Below, one piece after another: positions 25,905-35,997 of a stretch of DNA of 64,000 nucleotides. The position numbers and the translations under genes were made by a program. Below the pieces are notes generated by a model. That model searched no databases and was not told where the DNA came from. It saw only the letters and a program-made list of their open reading frames with translations. Origin of the DNA: Antedon mediterranea (taxonomy: Eukaryota; Echinodermata; Crinoidea; Comatulida; Antedonidae); the NCBI RefSeq assembly GCF_964355755.1, contig NC_092674.1:7321001-7385000 (forward strand). The letters run 5' to 3'. The first letter of the stretch is position 1. Each line of letters opens with the position of its first letter.

Positions 25905-26690
25905 TTGGGAACCCCTACAATTAAATGGAATGATCCATCTTCCCCCTGATTACATAGTGTAAAATGTACACCTTCAAGTTAAAATTTCTACTATATTTCC
26001 TATCAATAAAAATCAATAAAGTAAGATAGCTTTATCCGTATTGCATCTGGATAAACCAACATTGGCAATGACTCAAAATATAACACAATGGAAACCCCAT
26101 TAAAAAGTTGAATGATCCATCTTCCCCCTGACACCAAATCAAACGTTGATTACATAGTATACATCTGCAGTTTACATTGCCACTAAATTTCCTATCAATA
26201 AAATTGAATGAAGTAAGATACCTTATCTGTATTGCATCTGGATAAACCAACATTGGCAATGACTCAAAATTTAATACAATGGAAACCCCCATTAAAAGTT
26301 GAATGATCCATCTTCCCATGACACCAAATCAAACATTGATTACATAGTATACACCTGCAGTTTACTTTGCTATTAATTATATTTCCTATCAATAAAAATC
26401 AATAAAGTAAGATAGCTTTATCCATACTGCATCTGGATAAACCAACATTGGCAATGACTCAAAATATAATACAATGGAAACTCCCATTAAAAAGTGGAAT
26501 GATCTATCTTCCCCTGACACCAAATCAAACGTTAATTACTCTTGCAGTTTACATTGCTACTATATTTCCTACCAATAAAAATCAATGAAGTAAGATCCAT
26601 ATTGCATCTGGATAAACCAACATTGACAATGACTCAAAATTGTATACAATGGAAACCCCCATTAAAAAGTAGAAAAGTCCATCAATGAAC
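25905..26690. repeat. Tandem repeat, about 190-bp unit, about 4 copies
   Basis: GGATAAACCAACATTGGCAA with TGACTCAAAAT occurs at about 26050, 26240, 26436 and 26610. Each copy is followed by CAATGGAAAC...CCCATTAAAA and GATCCATCTTCC. A partial copy precedes them from about 25910. Copies differ by point changes and indels. The minus-strand frame through two copies is broken and not conserved, so I do not regard it as coding. Confidence 0.85.
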
Positions 26691-26992
26691 CAGGTAAGAT
26701 TTTGTTTATGATCATCACACTGATGGATTATGATCTCAGATAAAACAGAATAGGTTGTTGATATTGATTTGTTCTTCATATAATTATATTATCTTTTTGT
26801 TATAAATGGAAGTTAATTTAATGATATCAATAAATCTTAATTAAGCAGGTGTTCATTTTGTTGCTTTATCCGGTTTGTAATTGTTAAGTGAATGATTGTG
26901 TTTTTCAATCAATTACAGTAATTGAGGAAAGGCTACATTGATTCTTTTTATATAATACTTATATTTGAATGTTTAAACATAAACAAGTTACA

Positions 26993-27185
26993 CGCCTTGT
27001 CTTTTGAAAATTATAGGTGTGCCACAAATTGCACTCCTCAATACATTCAGGGATGCTGTAGGTGTGCTGTTTGGTGTATAGAAGTTTACCAAAATTAAGC
27101 ATGTTGTAAATCGCACTCCTCAAGGGCAGTTTAGGAGTGTGTTAGGTGAGTGATCGCACTTGGTCGCCTTAAAAGACAAGGCCTG
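26993..27185. mobile_element. Small inverted-repeat element, about 190 bp
   Basis: Left end GCCTTGTCTTTTGAAAAT; right end AAAAGACAAGGC, the inverse. The inside holds repeated GCACTCCTCAA words (near 27032 and 27114). No target duplication is evident. MITE-like, superfamily unknown. Confidence 0.55.
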
Positions 27186-28455
27186 AAGTTCATATCCAAA
27201 TATCGAATACATTTCATCCTGAAATCTATGGGGATATCCATTGAGAGCTACTATGTTAGTAAAGAAAATAATTGCCTTTTCTAGAAAACATAGTAGAAAA
27301 TAATATTTAATACTGTGTTTAATTTATTACAACGTTCAAGTATATTCCTACTCTTTAATATACTTAACCAAATAACTTTGGACACAAGACTTTGATAAAT
27401 TTATCGTAAATATTAAATAGTATAATAATATAATAATTTTGCCAAATTCCCTAAAACTATTGGTCATACATACGGAAAATTAAACTGGATAAAACTTGTT
27501 AAACTAACAGTGCACTGATCACCTCTTCATAGCCATTCTAACACCATGAAAAGAATACAAGTTGTGTTTTTCCTCTTTTCACAGCTAATTATGTATAAGA
27601 CTACAATACATCATAGCAGTATGCTAAGGAGTATCAGATAATAAAAAAGATAGGAAGTGATCACACTGACCAATTGTCTCAAGTGTTGAGTATAATGGAC
27701 AAGCAAGTTGTCAATGGTCAGCTGAATATTATGACAAGCTTTTGATAAAACAATTTATCATAATTATATATTGTGTGTACAATTTATTACCAAAGATCTT
27801 ATCAGCTGACAGGAAGCAACATGTTTCTCCACGGAAGGGCTCACAGTAGACATGCATGGGTGCAGCCATTTATGCCAGAAAGTACTTCTGTTTTTAAAAG
27901 GGTGGGCTTTAGTTTTAATGCGAATATTATGAAATTATGCTCAGACATAGGTGAGATTATGAAAGCCAATCAAAATATTGTATGTTTGTACTACAGTATT
28001 ATTATTGTGTATATAGGCATGGTATTGCATAGTAAATAAAGAACCATTTAACAAATTCATTTTAACTACTGTACAGTACTACTTACTATGTCAGTAGAGC
28101 CCCTATTCAGGGTAAACCTTTATTAGTTAGGGACACTTTCTTATGATGATGAAAAATAAGTTTCAATATGGACAACCAATTTATAGGACATCCCTATTAA
28201 GGAATGCATAAATGAGTTCCTTCAATAGAGGGTTTAATCATTAAAGTAAACCAACCTACACTTTAATACCAATACTGTAAGTAGTACTAGTAATACTGTA
28301 TTAACCCATTAATAAATTCCGAATTGATTTTGATATGACACTATCACAGCAGGCAAGTAGTCTGAATGGCATCATATTGAACCACGGCACCATCGATAAA
28401 TGGATCCAAGACAAGAGTTCCTGTGGCTTTGCGGATTAGGTTACATCAAACTTAC
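27186..28455. other. Gene-free stretch with a dispersed palindromic repeat
   Basis: At about 28095-28237, AGAGCCCCTATTCAGGGTAA, GGGACACTTTC, GGACATCCCTATTAAGGAAT and TTCAATAGAGGGTTT form a diverged copy of the CTATTAAG/GGACAC palindromic repeat that is better preserved at 48510 and 49590. No exon seen. Confidence 0.5.
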
Positions 28456-28561
28456 ATTTTTTCTTATCCCGATTGAAAATCTTGGAATCGCGCTCGCAGC
28501 TGTCACAAACCAATATCAATACGACTATGTAACGAATTTTGGCATGGCAACAGTCACTCAT
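28456..28561 (-). CDS. Candidate first exon of a small secreted protein (partial)
   Basis: An ATG at 28561 opens 35 codons plus one base, ending AAAAAAT at a strong donor GTAAGT (28455-28450). The peptide begins MSDCCHAKIR, has a hydrophobic core YIVVLILVC, then DSCERDSKIFNRDKKK. That is the layout of a signal peptide followed by a charged mature start, though the core is short and has four cysteines around it. No following exon was identified on the left, and no family is recognised. The good donor and amphipathic layout are the only support. A TAAAGC-family MITE lies about 90 bp upstream. It could be chance. Confidence 0.25.
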
Positions 28562-28653
28562 CAATGAACATTAGTTGGCAATGAGGTTGGATGTTTTCCA
28601 AACTTTTTTTGTTATCATTGATCAATGAGGTTAATAAAAGTTTGTGCTTATGG

Positions 28654-28814
28654 TTAAATACACTATCAAACTTTATGTGACAAACAAATGTGATGTGCCC
28701 ATATATGGACATGAATGACATCATATCACTACCATATTTTGGGATATCAATACCATATTCGGGTACATCACACTTTTTTGTCAAACTAGGTTGATAGTGT
28801 AGACAGAGCTCTAA
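28654..28814. mobile_element. TAAAGC-family MITE copy
   Basis: Left end TAAATACACTATCAAACTTT; right end AGGTTGATAGTGTAGACAGA then GCTCTA. The interior has TGTGATGTGCCCATATATGG and the CACTACCATATTTTGGG motif. Length 161 bp. Confidence 0.85.
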
Positions 28815-28870
28815 GGAAAGCATTTCAAGAGATAATGAATTTTAAAAGAAAATAATATAATATATTTTAA

Positions 28871-28989
28871 TTGTGATGTGCCCATATATGGACATGATGA
28901 TGTTATATCACTACCATATTTGAGCATATCACTACCATATTTGGGCACATCACACTTTGTTTTGTCAAATTACGTAGACAGAGCTTTTA
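28871..28989. mobile_element. TAAAGC-family MITE copy, left end missing
   Basis: Begins inside the element at TTGTGATGTGCCCATATATG and runs to the right end GTAGACAGAGCTTTTA. The outer left inverted repeat is absent and part of the right one (AGTTTGATAGT) is lost. It lies about 60 bp from the preceding copy. Confidence 0.8.
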
Positions 28990-29038
28990 GGATAACTGTA
29001 AATTCATTCTTTTATAATTTCTTTTTACTCTGCTAAAG

Positions 29039-29536
29039 TTAAAGATGTATTGTCCCTTGAAACACAAAAAATGAAAAAAAAAATATTCTAAATTTAAATT
29101 GGCCATATAAAAGTAATATTAAAGTTATTCACTTTAAGTCGAAAATTCGAGGCAAAAACAAGTTTACGTAATTATCAGGTAAATTAATTTGATTACATTT
29201 TGTGCATTATGCATGATGCTAATTAGGATTGTTTACAACTCGTAGCGGTTGAGAATGTGTTTTCACACAGATTGCGAGGAAGTTTTATGATTATGCATAC
29301 AGAGTAGCTAACAAGCGCGTTGCATTATAAGATATGTTTTGATCGAAAACTTTGACTGGAAGTCAAAGTTATTTTTTGAACAAAAAAATGTCCGTATTTT
29401 GGTTAAATTATTTTTTTTTCAACTAATTTTTGGTGACAGTTAATAACTATTATGATACTTCAAAATGACCTACTTTTTTTCGAAATACAAAAAAAAATTA
29501 ATTTTGGAATTAGTCAATAGGACAATACATCTTTAA
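29039..29536. mobile_element. TTAA-target inverted-repeat element, 490 bp (copy 1)
   Basis: The element proper (29043-29532) starts AGATGTATTGTCC and ends GGACAATACATCT. It is flanked on both sides by TTAA (29039-29042 and 29533-29536), the target-duplication signature of piggyBac and Kolobok-type transposons. A hairpin AACTTTGACTGGAAGTCAAAGTT sits at about 29347-29370. No transposase is encoded. A second copy lies at 46061-46464. Confidence 0.8.
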
Positions 29537-31150
29537 TCATAAAGGTGAAACAAAGGAATATACATTACTGCATGTTTTCAATGTCAATGTCATACATTTG
29601 TAATTTATGTGTTTATTGTGCATAAAGAAATATTCAATATCACTTTATAATTTATTTTGGCCAGTTATCAAACTAAAACAAATGAATATATCTGTGTTCC
29701 ATCATAATAAATGAAATTGATAAGCGCATTTACTGCAAGTTATCAAAAATCAGATTACAAAAAAAAATATTTGGTTGATCACACATTTAAATATAAAAAT
29801 GATTTGCTACAGTATTTTAATATTTTTTTAATTTTAGTTTGATAACAAATTGATGATTAATTAGTAATTGAATTCTGATTGATAAATGAAATGTGATTGT
29901 TTAAAAACTAAGAAGTGACACTCAGTGTTACAGTATCTTTAGCAATAATTACATCATTATCATTTTTTTCAATTTCCTATTTCATAATTCCGTTTAATTT
30001 TCCTAAGATGCTTTTTATCTCTTTATTTAAATTAATTCAAACATAACCTTTTGAACTCAACTGCTCAATAAAATATTATTAATAAGAAAATTCAATATCC
30101 ACACTAAACCGTACTACTGTACAAAGATTGCATTTTTAACAGTAAAGATACTGTACCTGCTCTTACTTACTTATATCTCTATCCAATTGTTTCTGATTTG
30201 ATATAATTTAACATTGGTGATGAGGACTAGTGTATTTATAGTAATAATATTTTTTTTTATAATTATGATAAAAATTGTTAATGATGAGTACGAACATTGA
30301 TAAACTTAATGTCAAATTACGACAATAATAGTGGGAAAATCCATACTGTAGAAAAAAAGAAAGGGTTTTATTATTGCACCCAGTTGGGAAAAGACAGTAC
30401 TTATTATTTTGCCAAAATGAGGGAGGGGGGGGGGTGCATCCCCCTAATCCCTTTATTGTGAATGTGCTACTAGAAAAAGAATTTCTTGTGTAGAGACTAT
30501 GTCTTAACAATACAAACTGGGCTGGTACAGTAATACTATACTAAATACGGTTTCTGCAAATTATCATATAATAAATTTAAAATGTAATGACGATAGATAA
30601 TATGATGATATACTATTGGTTGCCTCATTTTGCTACTGTATGCTGCTAAATAACATACACTTTTTCTAAATATTCCATGCTCAATTTAGTAAGTTAATGA
30701 GATGGAGCATCGATTAGGAAAGGATTAATAATAATATAGCAGGACACCCACAATCAGTATGCATACACCCACACCAATAGCACAGTGAGTTGTTTAGTGG
30801 AACATTGCGAATTTATAAACATAAAATAATGCATTACTTATAAATGAAACCATATTCTTTACTTTAAATTAAAAAATAGTAAATGTTATAGTTATAGATT
30901 TATATTAATATTATTAATAATTAGATTATATTACAAGAAAATTACAACACATGAAGAAAAATAACAATTTTATAATATATTTCAAATTTAATTGGTTAGA
31001 TTTAAAATAATCTAATTTTACAAATAGAAAACTGACCATGCGGCAGTAAATTTGACTGTAAAAATAGATCTACAGTACAGTAAGTATTAAGTCTGTAATT
31101 ACATTGAAAAGGCAGGGATGAACACTGTAGAATGATTCGTGTCATTTTGT
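29537..31150. other. Gene-free AT-rich stretch
   Basis: No exon or element end was recognised. A poly(G) run of about ten bases lies near 30422-30433. The minus-strand frame across it (30208-30510) is low-complexity. Confidence 0.5.
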
Positions 31151-31189
31151 TCTTGGCTCAACTCAAAATCACATTCTCACATGATTGTT

Positions 31190-31750
31190 AAATGCTCATT
31201 TTGCACTCCATATGATTTTTCTCCATAATAAGTACATTTATAATAAAGTTACTTTCAAATTGAAGAAAGCACAATCATGAATGAATGGTACACAGTACAA
31301 TTTAATGTCAATAGACACTTCTAAAATACACATACCATTATCATGTTAATACTCATTTTGCACTCCATACTTGCCATGTTCTAATGCACACCAATGGGGG
31401 ATAGACATTTATGCTCATAATGAGTGCCATACTTTATGAAAGAGTGTTGACATTTCTAATGCATAAGTCGGGAAGATCGGCTGATGAGAACGCGCTTTAA
31501 AATGGGAGTAAGCACAATCACGAAGAAATGGTACACAGTTGGAATTTGATGTCAATTTAGACACTTCTAAAAATACACATACAATTATCATGTTAATACT
31601 CATTTTGCACTTCATACTTGCCATGTTCTGAAGCACACCAATGGGGGATAGACATTTATGCTTCTAATGAGTGCCATACTTTATGAAAGAGTGTTGACAT
31701 TTCTAATGCATAAGTCAGGAAGATCGGCTGATGAGAAAGCGCAATTATCA
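31190..31750. repeat. Tandem repeat, 246-bp unit, about 2.3 copies
   Basis: CTCATTTTGCACTCCATACT, AATGGGGGATAGACATTTAT, GAGTGCCATACTTTATGAAA and GGAAGATCGGCTGATGAGAA recur with a period of about 246 bp (for example 31395 and 31641). A partial older copy precedes at about 31190-31340. The last two copies are very similar, so the duplication is fairly recent. Confidence 0.85.
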
Positions 31751-34400
31751 TGTTGTTAAGTGGATGTGAAAGTTGATGAACGCATAAACAAGCAGTGAAT
31801 TTAACGTGCCGCAATTTGTATTATCTGACGCTCACCGATTGGCAATCATTCCAAGCAAAATTAATGTAACTGTATATTACAATTATTGTAAGGAATATTC
31901 TTTGAGTTATGAATATGAAATGAAATTACATAAAAGACGGGCGGAAGAGTATAACACCGATGTTAAATGTACACCCTTTGGATCAAATAAAAAAGGCAGT
32001 AATTTGTTGTTACCATATTTTAAAGTACATTTTCACTATTGTAATTGTACCAAAAAAGGAAAAATAAATAAAGAAAATTTATAGTTTCATAATGATTTGA
32101 ATTCCATGTTTTCTGAGGGTCTTTAGTAACAATATTAGCTATACAGTGATGTACCAACATGCGAATGATATTTTCAATTCCAGTTGCTGTTTATGCACCT
32201 CAGAATGCTTGACGACCTCGATCGTGCAATTGGTGTTGATTCTTTAATACATAACAACTTTTAAAAACATTTTCTTTGAAAAAATAAAATTTTAAAAAAA
32301 TTGTGCCTCCAAAATTTGATAAAGGAACGCAAAGAAGAAGAATTTTGTTTATTTGGTCTAACTCTCTTATAAACACTTCTGTAATGGGTAAAGAATATAG
32401 AACATTTTAAGTGATGCTGGCAGTGGATAGTTACCAGTTTACAGTAGGCTATCATGCTGATAAAACTCAGATTAGTTTGTGACTGTTTACATCATCTGTT
32501 AATAAATCACAAGATTTCATTTAAATGTTATGTCTATCATGAGCAGCTATAGCAAGTTACGCACGTCTCTTCTCAATTAAATTGTGATAATTTTCTCAGA
32601 AATACAGGCCTCGAAATTCATCCTAGAAAACTACTATAGCTACTATGTAGTAAAACATTTTGTGTAATTTCTAGTCGAAAATTTTAAACTAGCTAATGTT
32701 TGCTGGTTAAAACAGTTATAGCAGTAGCAAAGGTACTTTATTTTATCTGCCAATTTCTGTTAATTAAAGTTTATTAATTTACCATTAAACATTTGCTTGC
32801 CAAGCTTGCTAGTTGGTTTATTCATTTTGCTAGTTAGACTAAAACTAGCATGGTGACCTACAGTAGTAGTTAAAAAATTAAATTTCTAGCCATGAAAGTA
32901 CAGTACGTAGTGCAACACGATGAAAAAATCTTCTAAAATTTCAAATAAAGCAAACACTGTATTCACCTTTACATTTTATTGCTAAAAACATAAGAATAAA
33001 AGCTAATAATGAACACATTATTTCCAGAAGTGACTGATATTTAACTGATGAGGCCAAATAATTATTAGCCTAATATAGGCAATTAAAGACATACAGTACT
33101 GAAAACTAATGAGGTTTTCATAAATTAAACTAAACAAGGCTAAATATGGTACGCAATTAGTCAGTCAATTATGATTTGATCAGCCTATGGATGGAGTACT
33201 GCTCAGCAGTGCATTCTGCTGGTCTAAGATTAGCAGGTTGTTTCACCGTAAATGGAGCGCAGTCCGCACAAGTAAAAAACGTTAGCAAAAAGGTGTTCGC
33301 TCGGAAGAAATTAAACAACCATATATAGTTACATTCAAATCCACTGACGGAAAAAAAGTGCAATTCTGTGGAGAACAGTGGTATCTATAAAAGATGGAAA
33401 GTCAGAGAGAAAATATCAACCTTTCAAATTATTTCTTTTCCATGGCCTTTTTTTAGTTTAACAAGCTATACCAAGAGATGGATAATTAATACATATAAAT
33501 AGGTTGCAAGTTATAAACAAACAGTAAACACCTTGTTTTTTGTTGGGAAAACTCCATGAAATTTGTTTTTTTTTTGTTTGTTGGGAAAATCCCCATGAAA
33601 CTTGTTTAAATTTAAGAATGTATTGTAGCCTACACTGTATACCTCCATGATTTTAGATATGATTTAAAAATTATGTATTTTTAACCAAGATACAGATACA
33701 GTGCAATATACAGTAATTACAGTATAAATATATTATTATTTATCAGAATGTATCGGGTGATTTTGGTGTATTCTACTTACTGTAAATGTAAGTTTTTTAG
33801 GTAATTTTTTTGGTCCAAAATTAAACTAGTGTTTTTTGTTGTTTTTAAAGAAAATTACTGTGTATGAAAAATAATGTTTAATAGCGTTAACAGCACTACT
33901 ACAATTGTAAAATTACAGTTCACTAGATAGATTCCCTGTAGTGATTTCAGGTTAAAGGTTCAATTATTATGGGGTGATGAGTACAGATTGTCAACAATGA
34001 TTTTATATTAAAACAATTATAAAATTTTTGTGAAGATTATTAAAATTAAACCAACCAACTCTGCAATCTTTCAGAAGAATTATTATTGTAGCTAAAAATG
34101 TTATGCTTTGATTTGAGCTCTTTTGGAGTTTCAATTTCAAATTGCTACTGTTCAGTAATGTTGTTCATGACATGGAAAAACTAGGATTCCATTACATTAA
34201 CAATGAAGATTTTATCATGTTCTTCTCATTCAATTAACAAAATAACTATCACCTGTATAATTATTGAAAAACTAAAAAAATTAAGACCAAGAATATGAAT
34301 ATGAGATCAAGATTAAAACAGATGATTTATGATTAATGTTAAAGATGATTTACTGATTACAACTTTAAGGATAACATTGATGGTGAGTATTATGGAAAAC
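31751..34400. other. Gene-free AT-rich stretch
   Basis: No supported gene. At about 32605-32895, GGCCTCGAAATTCATCCTAG at the left and TTAAATTTCTAGCCATG at the right may be ends of an old inverted-repeat element, with CTAGTT/AACTAG words inside. A short duplication of GTTGGGAAAA...CCATGAAA lies near 33542 and 33582. Confidence 0.45.
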
Positions 34401-34536
34401 CAGTGGCGTAACAGAGTGAGCAAGGACCCCTAGTTATAGCACTCAAAGGGTCCCTCAAACGCAGAGCAGTTTCATGGGATTCCCATGCTCAGGGGTTTAC
34501 TGTAGCCAGTGAGTGCTGATAGACGTTATGCCACTG
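34401..34536. mobile_element. hAT-like MITE, 136 bp
   Basis: Ends CAGTGGCGTAACAGAGTGAG and GACGTTATGCCACTG form imperfect inverted repeats of the CAGTGGCG type. The flanks TGGAAAAC and ATGAAAAC agree at six of eight positions, as expected for a decayed 8-bp target duplication. A relative with a perfect duplication is at 53411-53592. Non-coding. Confidence 0.75.
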
Positions 34537-35997
34537 ATGAAAACATGCAAAGTAATAAATTTACAATAGAAAAGAAGGAACAAAACAAGATACTGACTTA
34601 GCCACAGCAACCCATCCATAATTTAGAACCTACTGTATATAAATGGGACATTTTCCTGTGAAAAGGGACAATATACTGTATATACAATATGTACAATACT
34701 GTATGTTCATACTTTGAATCACCACTCATCCCAAATTGAGGGGACTCATTTGTAATAGTTCCAATGCCTACAATATTTGGTTTGGTGACCTTCACTATCA
34801 TAGCCTATTTTACTAAATTTAAAATTATATATAATCTAATATTTTTATTATATAATATTATTGCCTATACTCTTGGTATTTAAATAAATAATGATTTATA
34901 AATTTAATTGGAAACTGGGATACTGAAATTACAGTAATACTGTATTATTAATACAGCAGTCTTTTTAATAATGTGCTGTATTTCCTGATGATTGATTTAA
35001 AGTAACCAACAAACGAGCTAGAATGAACAAAAAAGAAGAGATACAGAAAAATACCAGAAATAATACTGAAAAAAATCATAAAATGAAAATATAAACTTAC
35101 ACTTTCTTGAGCCATCATGTTTATTATCCAAAATGAAGGCTAAACGAATAGATAACGTTACATATAAATATCGCAGAAGGGAATATATTCTCACTGCCGA
35201 CTTCTCAGTGACAGTGAGAGAAAGAAAATCAATGATGGAATTCCACTGTTTATTGTCTACCACTCAAAAGCTTTTGAAATGTAAACGAAGTAGAGTCAAA
35301 TTCATAACACATCTATATTATAAATGATCGGCAATCAATCAGCTGATTATTGATTACACCGGTAACACATTATTATTATTAATAATATGCATATTCAATA
35401 GCAACTAAAATTCAATAAAATATTTACATAAAAATGATGCATTCTGTACCATTCATTGGTTTAAATCAGTACTATAAAATATTAATTTTGTGATTTTACT
35501 GGTCCAATGTGACTCTCGCCCTGAACTAACATTAAAATAACGTTCACAGCCATGTTGCTGGGTTTGATGGTTTAAAAGCAAACCTCATTCAAAGTGCCCA
35601 TGAGATCAGGTAGCAAAAATATAGTAAATAATGTAGGCCTAGCTCATGTGATCTGGCAGACAGTTAAAGACATAAAATGAGCAGCCCATAGGGATGTGAT
35701 CTACTGTAGGCTAGTACAGTAGTAAATTGAGTGTGCAGTGTGGGGGTCGAAAACAACTAATTTGGTGTCATATTTTGAAATATCTTGTGGATCCTACATA
35801 CAGTAATTTTAACATTAAAAAGTATTACTTTCACATAATATACAATTCTTTATCGTTTCAAATGAATTAATTAAATTTCATTATATCACCGGGCGGTTTA
35901 GAATTGATTCTGTGCCAGCGATGAATATAATAATTATCCTGTAATATTATAATTAAATCTTGAAAGAATTTCATTTAGCTTCGATTTTGTATAGATG
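34537..35997. other. Gene-free stretch
   Basis: No exon was recognised. Overlapping 64- and 81-codon open frames on opposite strands near 35018-35327 have no recognisable domain. Confidence 0.45.

Noticed and set aside
30208-30510. 100-codon minus-strand frame
   Set aside because: Translation is dominated by low-complexity AT-rich codons and a poly(G) run; no domain or splice support.
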